Of a stretch of 7,003 nucleotides of DNA, positions 1 to 5,048 are shown in pieces (position 1 is the first letter of the stretch; each line of letters starts with the position of its first letter). Source of the stretch: Desulfobacterales bacterium (lineage in GTDB: Bacteria; Desulfobacterota; Desulfobacteria; Desulfobacterales; JAFDCJ01); assembly GCA_020345785.1 (NCBI GenBank), contig CP070771.1, forward strand, positions 1,229,355 to 1,236,357, written 5' to 3'. Both the position numbers and the translations under genes were made by a program. The notes beneath the pieces were generated by a model that saw only the letters and a program-made list of their open reading frames with translations, made no database searches and was not told where the DNA came from.

Positions 1-525
1 ATGAAATCCGCCTCCGGCGGACTGGACGTGGGCAGTCGTCTCGGAAGCAGGCAGCAGGTACCAGCAACCTTTAGACTTTGACCATGTCGCATGTCCTATC
101 CACCCCGCTACAGGGTGGCCTTTGCTTCTTCCGGCATCTCAAAACCGCCGATCCATGGGCTTGCCTTACGGTTAGCTTGCCATGCCTTGCACATGGCGGA
201 CAGACGGCTTTTCCACGTTCCTTGTAATTGACCATCATGGGCAACTTAGGCGGACTCTGAACGCCGGTGACTCAACAGTTCTCCGCCTGAGGCGGATTAG
301 CGACCTGCAGCCTCTCCAACACGTGTAAACACTGGGAAACACGTCTTCGACCTGTTAAACCCCGTAGGCCGGTCCTCACTGACGGCGCGTAAAGACCTTT
401 GCCTACTCTCACCATATTGCCCCGATCTTAGCCCATAACCGGACGGGGTTTCCGGATGGGCTTCCACCTCGCGGTTTTCACCCGTTTCGGTACATTGTCC
501 GTGGGGCTTCGCACCCCATCATCAG
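1..525 (-). ncRNA. Highly structured RNA region, possibly HEARO/omega-RNA of an IscB-type element
   Basis: There is no ORF of useful length on either strand, but the region is dense in stem-loops. Clear stems are 7-12/16-21 (TCCGCC/GGCGGA), 100-105/113-118 (CCACCC/GGGTGG), 179-184/192-197 (GCCATG/CATGGC), 282-287/291-296 (TCCGCC/GGCGGA again), 502-506/514-518 (TGGGG/CCCCA), and a two-part stem 431-436 plus 439-443 pairing with 456-461 plus 451-455. The octamer GGCGGACT occurs at 16-23 and 249-256, so alternative pairings are possible. On the minus strand a GGAGG-like Shine-Dalgarno (11-15) sits 8-9 bases before the dinucleotide AT at the window edge, where an ATG could begin a gene. A long structured RNA just upstream of a gene fits HEARO (the guide RNA of IscB nucleases). 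The 5' half of a group II intron would also fit by size, but I do not see the conserved IIC core. The strand and family assignment are inference. Confidence 0.4.
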
Positions 526-542
526 CGCAGCGGTAGCACGCC

Positions 543-594
543 CACGTAGAGTACCAGTGGGAACACACTGGGTATTCTACGTAGTAATTACTAC
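543..594. repeat. Strong inverted repeat followed by a 14-bp palindrome
   Basis: The arms 543-559 (CACGTAGAGTACCAGTG) and 566-583 (CACTGGGTATTCTACGTA) form an almost perfect 17-18 bp stem with one bulge and a 6-base loop. Overlapping its end, 581-594 (GTAGTAATTACTAC) is a perfect palindrome. There is no T tract on either side, so it does not look like a simple intrinsic terminator. It lies between attC at 628-699 and the structured RNA region and could be the end hairpin of a mobile element, a recognition hairpin, or a remnant of a recombination site. Confidence 0.6.
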
Positions 595-627
595 TTGAGT
601 ACATTCAAACACGCGGCTTCGTGTCGC

Positions 628-699
628 AAATAACGACAAAGCTCATCGGTGGCAATGGAGCGCAGCGGAATTGGCATCCGGTGCAGCGCCTTGTCATGT
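628..699 (-). other. attC site of the 694-1035 cassette
   Basis: This is a 72-bp imperfect palindrome. On the minus strand R'' is ACATGAC (693-699) and R' is GTTATTT (628-634). The arms CATCGGTGGCAATGGAGC (645-662) and GCGGAATTGGCATCCGGTG (665-683) are near reverse complements around a very small loop. R'' departs from the usual ..AAC by one base (GAC), while the crossover triplet GTT in R' is intact. The stop codon of the upstream gene lies within R''. Confidence 0.75.
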
Positions 700-1035
700 G
701 TCTTTTAATAAGTCATCTATATCGCGTTGGCTTGGCATGTCATCTGACTGTGGTGAAATACTGCGTAAATGATCTGTAATTATTTTCAAGTGCCATTTTT
801 GATTCTCCGTATCAGCAACTGTATTAAGAAGTATTTTTAGTAATACTTTCTCTTCTTCTTTTGACAAAGGTTGGTTTTTATTTAGCATCGTAGCGAACAC
901 TTTTCCTTCTGTGGGGCTACCAATTTCTTTATCGAGTTTAACAACCTCTTTATTGCCTTCGTTATTTATTAAATCAAGGTAGATTGAACCACCATCCAGT
1001 AGAGCCATGCATTTTGATATTTTATAGATGCTCAT
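694..1035 (-). CDS. Cassette-encoded hypothetical protein, 113 aa, soluble
   Basis: I do not recognise this protein. It is a hydrophilic 113-residue sequence without signal peptide or membrane segment. The first third (residues 1-45) looks beta-rich, with a DGGSIYLDL motif. The middle (about 55-95) looks helical, with KEEEKVLLKILL. The C-terminal tail is acidic and polar. The ATG at 1035 is 10 bases inside its cassette, just after R' of the neighbouring attC (1046-1052), and is preceded only by a weak GAGA-type ribosome site, so expression is probably modest or coupled to readthrough. The TGA stop falls within R'' of its own attC, the standard compact cassette arrangement. The gene is AT-rich. 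Real coding is supported by the exact fit between two attC sites. Confidence 0.75.
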   Translation of the reverse strand: MSIYKISKCMALLDGGSIYLDLINNEGNKEVVKLDKEIGSPTEGKVFATMLNKNQPLSKEEEKVLLKILLNTVADTENQKWHLKIITDHLRSISPQSDDMPSQRDIDDLLKDT

Positions 1036-1045
1036 AATTTATCTC

Positions 1046-1112
1046 ATATAACGATCTAATGTGTGGTGTGAAGCGATTGTACAAAGCGTCGTAAACGATT
1101 TTCTTGTCAGGT
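1046..1112 (-). other. Degenerate attC site of the 1107-1541 cassette
   Basis: This is a 67-bp site with minus-strand R' GTTATAT (1046-1052) and R'' ACCTGAC (1106-1112). The arms pair more weakly than in the other sites; the clearest complementarity is around the TTGTACAA palindrome near 1077-1084. The stop TGA of the upstream gene lies in R'', exactly as at 693-699, and R'' again carries GAC in place of AAC. Position, length and ends support attC, while the weak stem lowers confidence. Confidence 0.55.
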
Positions 1113-1541
1113 AGTAACAAGCTTAAAACTCCTGTTAAGTTCAGCGGTTTTTATGGAAAGATTAAAACCCTCATACTTAAAAGCTTTTCTTTCAGCTTCT
1201 GGAACAATCTCTTGTTCAATTTTTTCATATTCAAGAGGATCGGCGCTTACTACAAGAGGCTCGTTTTCTCCCTTGTTTACTATCACACGCACTTTTGTAC
1301 CTTTATTTAATATGCATTTATCACCGCCTGTATAGGGAGCGCTCCAGTGAGTAACATATCGAACCTCAACATCACAAATTGCCTCATAAATTTCTCCATT
1401 AACCGGAAATTTAACCCATAGGCGAAGTTGAGACTTTTCATACTCCCTGGCCCAACTCATTTCTTCAGTAGAAATGTACCGATTTTCCGCGATTAAATCA
1501 CGAGTAGTTTTCGACCATCCTTTTGGAAATTTAGCACTCAT
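1107..1541 (-). CDS. Cassette-encoded hypothetical protein, 144 aa, soluble
   Basis: I do not recognise a family. The protein has no signal peptide or membrane segment. Residues 1-35 are helical and charged (FPKGWSKTTRDLIAENRYIS). Residues 38-105 look like beta strands (LRLWVKFPVNGEIYEAICDV, then GTKVRVIVNKGENEPLVV). The C-terminal part is an acidic helix followed by strands. The ATG at 1541 is unusual because it begins two bases after the attC crossover point, so it lies inside R' (GTTATGA). Its likely Shine-Dalgarno GGAGG (1546-1550, 4 bases upstream) belongs to the attC of the preceding cassette. The TGA stop lies in R'' of its own attC. The cassette therefore has essentially no untranslated DNA. 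Confidence 0.8.
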   Translation of the reverse strand: MSAKFPKGWSKTTRDLIAENRYISTEEMSWAREYEKSQLRLWVKFPVNGEIYEAICDVEVRYVTHWSAPYTGGDKCILNKGTKVRVIVNKGENEPLVVSADPLEYEKIEQEIVPEAERKAFKYEGFNLSIKTAELNRSFKLVTT

Positions 1542-1642
1542 AACGCCTCCAGTGAGCAGCGGCCTAATATAAATTCCAAGTTTGCACGGCCTTTACGTGA
1601 AACCGCGATTTACACGCCGTCTGCTCCAATGGTTTGTTGGCA
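1538..1642 (-). other. attC site of the TIR-FGE cassette
   Basis: This is a 105-bp site. Minus-strand R' is GTTATGA (1538-1544) and R'' is TGCCAAC (1636-1642). The outer arms around 1549-1563 (CCAGTGAGCAGCGGC) and 1615-1632 (GCCGTCTGCTCCAATGG) pair with small bulges. The central part, about 1552-1616, is closely similar to the central part of the attC at 4302-4442 (about 4316-4379), so the two sites share ancestry. Confidence 0.8.
1546..1550 (-). promoter_or_regulatory. Shine-Dalgarno inside attC for the 1107-1541 gene
   Basis: GGAGG on the minus strand ends 4 bases before the ATG at 1541. It lies in the L' side of the upstream cassette's attC, so ribosome binding site and start codon come from two different cassettes joined at the crossover point. 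This supports the choice of start. Confidence 0.5.
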
Positions 1643-1650
1643 AATTTACA

Positions 1651-1755
1651 TTAAGACTTTATCGCTCTAAACCAATTTCTTGTCGCTTCCAGAATCCAAT
1701 CAGTTAGGCCAGGAAACAAGCGCAAATTTCCCTGGGTCATTTTACCTGCAATCAT
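1651..1755 (-). CDS. Small ORF or gene remnant, 34 aa, downstream of the TIR-FGE gene
   Basis: This is a 34-codon ORF starting MIAGKMTQG and ending in an amphipathic, tryptophan-containing helix (LTDWILEATRNWFRAIKS). It ends 8 bases before R'' of the attC at 1538-1642, the position where a cassette gene normally ends, whereas the large TIR-FGE gene stops about 215 bp before the attC. The frame stays open for 16 codons upstream of the first ATG, and no good ribosome site is visible. It could therefore be a small gene, or the tail of an older cassette gene that lost its front when the TIR-FGE gene arrived. No family is recognised. Confidence 0.3.
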   Translation of the reverse strand: MIAGKMTQGNLRLFPGLTDWILEATRNWFRAIKS

Positions 1756-1857
1756 CTTTAATTCACACTTAGGGTATATATATAGGATGTCGAATCTTGT
1801 TCAATGACTAACCGATCTTCTACTATAATCATTAATCAAGATACAACCCCATTGTTC

Positions 1858-3213
1858 TCAAGGATAGGAGCTTGCCCTCAGCAGGCGGAAACCAAGCGTA
1901 TCATAGCGGGAGCTCGGACTTATCATCGTTCGGCCAGACAATCGCGCCTCGCTCGGCCTGTAACGCCAGGCACCACCCCGCTTCATCCGCAGACTGCAAT
2001 CACCCCCCCACGTACCGCCGTCTGCAGGAGCACCCTCGTAGTTGGGATGGTAGCAGTCCTGCACCCACTCCTCGACGTTGCCTGCCATATCGTGCAACCC
2101 GAAGGCGTTCGGCGGAAATGAACCCACCGGTGCAGGTTGTTTATGGTCCCAACGGCTTCCACAGCTGGCACAGTTGGCCCGGTTACGTCCAACCTCGTCG
2201 CCCCACCAGTAGCGTGTCGTGCTCCCCGCTCGTGCGGCATACTCCCACTCCGCCTCTGTTGGTAAGCGGTACCTCCCGGCACCTTCTTTCTTATTCAGTT
2301 TATCAATGAATGCTTGAACATCCTCCCACGAGACCATCTCGACTGGTAGGTTGAGATCACCCCAATCACGATAATTGAAACCGCTGGGATTTTCCCCCAT
2401 AACAGCTTCCCACTGTCGTTGCGTCACCTCATACTTACCTAAATAAAACGGCTGACTGATCTGCACCAAGTGCCGAGGCAACTCTTTTTTAAGCTCTTGA
2501 CGCGTATCATCGCCCGAGCTTACCAGGCTGTCTATTTCCTCGGGGGAAATCCCCATCAGAAACTCTCCAGCTGGAATTAGTACAAACTCCATGCCAATTC
2601 TGTTAGTAAGCGTTGTTGGCCTTCTCAGGAAGATATATCGCACCGGAGACCAGTACATGATAGCACTTAGCAAAAACAAACTAACAACAAAAGACACAAA
2701 TAGGATGCTCCTCCGCCGACGAACCGGCCTGGCTTCCTCGCCTCCACTAGTTGCTGGTGTCTCGCGTTGATTAGCCGGTTGCGATACCTTAGGAGTGGGT
2801 TGCTGACGTTGTGACAAGCCCGCTCGAATGGCGTTCACAATCCTCTCAAAGCCATCTTTCTCATAGAGATTGCAACAGTGGAGGAAGTCGAACTGTTCAG
2901 GGATAACACAGTCATCAAGCCGGATAGGGATCGCGTGAATCATGCCCTCCGGCAACTCTTGAAGCGAGTCCAAAGCCAGTTTGAACTCGCGTTGGACATA
3001 GCCGCGTTTGGTCACCGAGTGTTGGGAGAAGAAGATCATGATGAAATCTGAGGCTCTAATCGCTCGGGGAATTTCCTGCTGCCACTGTTGCCCGGGCAGC
3101 AAATCGACTTTGTCCATCCAGGGCTGGAAGTCGAGTGCACGCAAGCGGTTATAAACTACTTCCACCTGCGCTTTATCCTCGCTGGCATAGCAGAGAAAAA
3201 TCCGCGCCCTCAT
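1858..3213 (-). CDS. TIR domain / transmembrane helix / FGE-like (SUMF1, C-type-lectin fold) fusion protein, 451 aa
   Basis: Residues 1-135 form a TIR domain: it opens with RIFLCYASEDK, continues with PWMDKVDLLPGQ, and carries a glutamate (E76, in VQREF) at the position expected for the NAD-cleaving residue of bacterial TIR enzymes. A low-complexity linker follows (about 136-165), then RRRR and one hydrophobic helix (about 169-188). Residues 205-447 are a formylglycine-generating-enzyme/sulfatase-modifying-factor type domain, with GMEFVLIPAGEFLMG, YEVTQRQW, RLPTEAEWEYAARAG, ANCASCGS, GLHDMAGNVEEW and a terminal GFRLLRA. The catalytic cysteine pair that true FGEs carry after the final GG(S/A) motif is absent (RGGAWRYRPSEARLSGR), so this is probably a binding or sensor module, not an oxidase. 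By the positive-inside rule the TIR domain would be cytoplasmic and the FGE-like domain periplasmic. An AGAGAGG-type ribosome site precedes the ATG. A role in defence or stress-triggered NAD depletion is inference from TIR family knowledge. Confidence 0.9.
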   Translation of the reverse strand: MRARIFLCYASEDKAQVEVVYNRLRALDFQPWMDKVDLLPGQQWQQEIPRAIRASDFIMIFFSQHSVTKRGYVQREFKLALDSLQELPEGMIHAIPIRLDDCVIPEQFDFLHCCNLYEKDGFERIVNAIRAGLSQRQQPTPKVSQPANQRETPATSGGEEARPVRRRRSILFVSFVVSLFLLSAIMYWSPVRYIFLRRPTTLTNRIGMEFVLIPAGEFLMGISPEEIDSLVSSGDDTRQELKKELPRHLVQISQPFYLGKYEVTQRQWEAVMGENPSGFNYRDWGDLNLPVEMVSWEDVQAFIDKLNKKEGAGRYRLPTEAEWEYAARAGSTTRYWWGDEVGRNRANCASCGSRWDHKQPAPVGSFPPNAFGLHDMAGNVEEWVQDCYHPNYEGAPADGGTWGGDCSLRMKRGGAWRYRPSEARLSGRTMISPSSRYDTLGFRLLRASSYP

Positions 3214-3490
3214 CGCCCCACTTCCTCTCTTCGCAGTCTATCCCATTGTGCTGCACCGTTTCCTGCAGGAATCTTAAAACAAATCTGTCTTAAACGCCAA
3301 TGTGCAAACATTAGATAAAGCATGCCAATCCTCACCCCCTTTGGAAAACCAGGTGTCAAATTTTGATCAGTGATGTACCGCCCTTCTCATAAAAAAATCG
3401 ATCATCAATGCAGCTGACTTTTGTCAACCATTATTCACTATTCAAGCTTTGACCCCCTTTTCCTACTACCATATCTTTGAAAACTGACAC
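3214..3490. other. Leader region of the TIR-FGE cassette, no convincing gene
   Basis: These 277 bases lie between the TIR-FGE start and the attC at 3491. Only very short minus-strand ORFs are present, such as 18 codons at 3438-3494 whose ATG lies in R' and lacks a ribosome site. A possible weak minus-strand promoter has TTGGCG (complement of 3295-3300) and TAAGAT (complement of 3271-3276) spaced 18 bp, which would give a leader of about 50 bases to the TIR-FGE gene. An unusually long leader for a cassette suggests that this gene may have its own regulation. Confidence 0.3.
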
Positions 3491-3619
3491 TCATAACGCT
3501 GGGCATAAGTGGCGGGCGGCTAAAACCTCGCGTGATGTAGACGGCATTTATTTTGAAAACAAATCTGATTTATCAGATCCGCAGGATAAAGCCCGCCCAT
3601 CTTCATGCCTTTGTTATCC
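3491..3619 (-). other. attC site of the hicAB cassette
   Basis: This is a 129-bp site. Minus-strand R' is GTTATGA (3491-3497) and R'' is GGATAAC (3613-3619). The long arms GCATAAGTGGCGGGC (3503-3517) and GCCCGCCCATCTTCATGC (3591-3608) pair well. Inside the loop there is a perfect secondary palindrome, ATCTGAT-TT-ATCAGAT (3563-3578), so the extruded strand would carry an additional hairpin. Confidence 0.88.
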
Positions 3620-3637
3620 ATAAGTGCTAAAATGTAT

Positions 3638-3666
3638 TTGACAAAACCGCCCATGATGTGTATAAA
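3638..3666 (+). promoter_or_regulatory. Sigma-70 promoter of hicAB
   Basis: A consensus -35 TTGACA (3638-3643) is separated by 17 bp from a -10 TATAAA (3661-3666). This is a near-perfect promoter, pointing against the array direction. The predicted start of transcription (about 3672-3674) coincides with the hicA ATG at 3674, so the transcript would have almost no leader. Confidence 0.8.
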
Positions 3667-3671
3667 TACAC
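3658..3671. promoter_or_regulatory. Palindromic operator over the hicAB -10 box, likely HicB site
   Basis: GTGTATAAATACAC is a perfect inverted repeat with a 2-base centre that covers the -10 hexamer. HicB proteins with a ribbon-helix-helix C-terminus repress their own operon through such short AT-rich palindromes, and the HicB encoded here has that domain. Binding would occlude RNA polymerase. Confidence 0.6.
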
Positions 3672-3673
3672 AC

Positions 3674-3862
3674 ATGGATAGCCGGACGATTATCAAAATA
3701 CTCGGAAATAATGGTTGGTATAAAGCCGATCAATCCGGCTCACACATTCAGTTCCGGCATCCATCGAAAAAGGGTCGGGTTACAGTTCCGCACCCCAAAA
3801 AAGATATACCAATTGGCACACTTAAAAGCATTGAACGCCAATCAGGAATTAAGTTTAAATAG
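3674..3862 (+). CDS. hicA: HicA-type mRNA interferase toxin, 62 aa
   Basis: HicA is a small double-stranded-RNA-binding-fold ribonuclease that cleaves mRNA and blocks translation until bound by HicB. The sequence has the family pattern throughout: IIKILGNNGWYK, then GSHIQFRHP with the catalytic histidine at residue 24, then GRVTVPHPKKDIPIGTL and a final SIERQSGIKF. The length of 62 residues is normal. In-frame ATGs upstream (3605, 3632, 3653, 3656) would add residues the family lacks and overlap the attC and promoter, so the ATG at 3674 is preferred. It has no Shine-Dalgarno and sits at the predicted transcription start, so HicA may be poorly translated from this promoter. hicB follows, with its ribosome site overlapping the hicA stop codon. 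The pair is inverted relative to the other cassettes. Confidence 0.95.
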   Translation: MDSRTIIKILGNNGWYKADQSGSHIQFRHPSKKGRVTVPHPKKDIPIGTLKSIERQSGIKFK

Positions 3863-3866
3863 GTGA
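3861..3866 (+). promoter_or_regulatory. Shine-Dalgarno of hicB overlapping the hicA stop
   Basis: AGGTGA lies 5 bases before the ATG at 3872 and shares two bases with the hicA TAG stop (3860-3862). This decides the hicB start over the in-frame GTG at 3863 and gives the antitoxin a much better ribosome site than the toxin. Confidence 0.7.
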
Positions 3867-3871
3867 TTTAC

Positions 3872-4288
3872 ATGGCTAATTATATTGCTGTCGTCCATAA
3901 AGATCCAAAGAGTGATTTCGGCGTATCCTTTCCGGATTTTCCGGGATGTGCAACCGCCGGGAGCACAATTGATGAGGCCAAGGATATGGCCCATGATGCT
4001 CTTTCTCTGCATTTAAAAGGTATGCTGGAAGACGGTGAGAATATTCCAGCTCCTTCAAAGCTAGAAGACATCATGGATGATCCAGACTATTCGGATGCCA
4101 TTGCAATTCTCGTAGTTTCAGTATCTGAATCAAAACCTCGATCTGTACGCGTAAATATAACTGTACCGGAAGATATGCTTCGTAAAATCGATAATGTTGC
4201 TAAAAAACGAGGTATGTCACGATCATCCTTTTTGGTTCATGCCGCTCAAAACGCTATTTCCGCCAGTCAGGACAGCCATTCACTATAA
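3872..4288 (+). CDS. hicB: HicB-type antitoxin with ribbon-helix-helix DNA-binding domain, 138 aa
   Basis: HicB binds and neutralises HicA and represses the operon. The N-terminal half (about residues 1-70) is the partial RNase H-like fold typical of HicB, with YIAVVHKDPKSDFGVSFPDF, PGCATAGSTIDEA and AHDALSLHLKGMLEDG. The C-terminal part (about 92-130) is a ribbon-helix-helix domain: SVRVNITVPEDMLRKID, then AKKRGMSRSSFLVHAA. The length is usual for the RHH-bearing class. The gene is co-transcribed with hicA with a 9-base gap and stops 13 bases before the next attC (4302), whose hairpin may help stop the transcript. Its probable operator is the palindrome at 3658-3671. In integrons such pairs are thought to stabilise the array by penalising cassette loss; that role here is inference. 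Confidence 0.95.
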   Translation: MANYIAVVHKDPKSDFGVSFPDFPGCATAGSTIDEAKDMAHDALSLHLKGMLEDGENIPAPSKLEDIMDDPDYSDAIAILVVSVSESKPRSVRVNITVPEDMLRKIDNVAKKRGMSRSSFLVHAAQNAISASQDSHSL

Positions 4289-4301
4289 ATTTTTCCTGCC
4301 A

Positions 4302-4442
4302 GGATAACGTTGCTGGTGAGCAGCGGCCTAAATAAATTCCGAACTTGCAAGGCTTTTACGTAAAACCGCGGTCTACACGCAGCCGTGCCGGGGCGTAGCT
4401 CGATAGAGCGAAGACTGGTCTGTTCCAGTGGTTTTGTTATGT
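4302..4442 (-). other. attC site of the 4437-4928 cassette
   Basis: This is a 141-bp site, the longest in the window. Minus-strand R' is GTTATCC (4302-4308) and R'' is ACATAAC (4436-4442). The outer arms around 4311-4325 and 4420-4432 pair imperfectly (CTGG...CCAG), and the centre holds further palindromic sequence such as TTTTACGTAAAA near 4357-4368. The segment around 4316-4379 is about 85% identical by eye to the centre of the attC at 1538-1642. Confidence 0.8.
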
Positions 4443-4928
4443 AATGTCCCTATTGATATCTAAGATTTTGCACAGCCAACGATTAAACCAATTTTGAAAA
4501 GGTCGTACATTATCAAAGATTAAATTAAATGATTTTAATAGGAGTCTTTCGTGAATGTAAGGGCCAAAATACAGCCAGGATGGATTAACACGATACTTGT
4601 ATTCCAATACCTCACGATCATTAGTAACTGGCTGCAAGTATTTTACAATGTGCTCGGAGACTGTACGTAAAAAAAGTGTATTGAAATATCCAACTGAATG
4701 TAACCCACAAAAGGCCATGGGTTTCATGCCTATTTCTATTTTTGCAGTTCCTGCCTGTGATGGACAAGAAACATATTTTATGATTTGTTCATCTCTATCG
4801 TCAGAAATTACAACCTCAGAGAGACCAACCAAGAATTTACTCGGAACATTACCAAGAATTTTATCCGTTAGTCTTACTGGGTTTGGCCAATAAAATTTTT
4901 GGCATTTATTTGTGATTTTGACGTCCAT
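4437..4928 (-). CDS. Cassette-encoded hypothetical protein, 163 aa
   Basis: I do not recognise a family. It is a mixed, mainly soluble-looking protein. The N-terminal half (about 1-75) seems beta-rich (KFLVGLSEVVISDDRDEQII, KIEIGMKPMAFCGL). The second half is richer in aromatic residues and predicted helices (VSEHIVKYLQPV, PSWLYFGPYIHERLLLK, RPFQNWFNRWLCKILDI). Three cysteines are scattered without a metal-binding pattern. The ATG at 4928 lies 22 bases inside the cassette, and no good Shine-Dalgarno is visible. The TAA stop is formed within R'' of its attC. The gene converges with hicB across that attC, so the hicAB transcript could run antisense into it. Confidence 0.75.
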   Translation of the reverse strand: MDVKITNKCQKFYWPNPVRLTDKILGNVPSKFLVGLSEVVISDDRDEQIIKYVSCPSQAGTAKIEIGMKPMAFCGLHSVGYFNTLFLRTVSEHIVKYLQPVTNDREVLEYKYRVNPSWLYFGPYIHERLLLKSFNLIFDNVRPFQNWFNRWLCKILDINRDIT

Positions 4929-4944
4929 AGAGGTTACAAACTAT

Positions 4945-5048
4945 ACATAACGTTTTAGGATGAGCTGCAGGCCACCAAACTTCAAGCGCCTCCCAACTTT
5001 GCGCAAACCGCATGCTTATCCCTGTCAGCTCCATCCTACTGGTTAGCC
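4945..5048 (-). other. attC site of the two-gene membrane-protein cassette
   Basis: This is a 104-bp site. Minus-strand R' is GTTATGT (4945-4951) and R'' is GGCTAAC (5042-5048). The arms TAGGATGAGCTG (4956-4967) and CAGCTCCATCCTA (5027-5039) pair almost completely, leaving one extra base on the R'' side, as in known attC sites. Confidence 0.88.

Noticed and set aside
1..525. 5' domains of a group II intron inserted in the array
   Set aside because: Size and position would allow it, but I could not find a clear GTGYG start followed by the conserved group IIC core, and attC-targeting introns normally lie opposite to the cassette direction. It is kept only as an alternative.
1858..2000. Variable region of a diversity-generating retroelement at the 3' end of the TIR-FGE gene
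   Set aside because: FGE/C-type-lectin ends are common DGR targets, but no template repeat or reverse transcriptase is visible in the window, and the codons here are not rich in the expected AAY positions.
1804..2309. Plus-strand ORFs (105 and 145 codons) opposite the C-terminal part of the TIR-FGE gene
   Set aside because: The minus strand encodes a clear FGE-like domain there; the plus-strand products have no recognisable motif.
3438..3494. 18-codon minus-strand ORF whose start lies in R' of the attC at 3491
   Set aside because: There is no ribosome site, it is very short and has no recognisable sequence; R' boxes of the GTTATG type supply an ATG by chance.
3605..3673. N-terminal extension of HicA from upstream in-frame ATGs
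   Set aside because: It would overlap the attC and the -35/-10 promoter, and the added residues have no counterpart in the HicA family.
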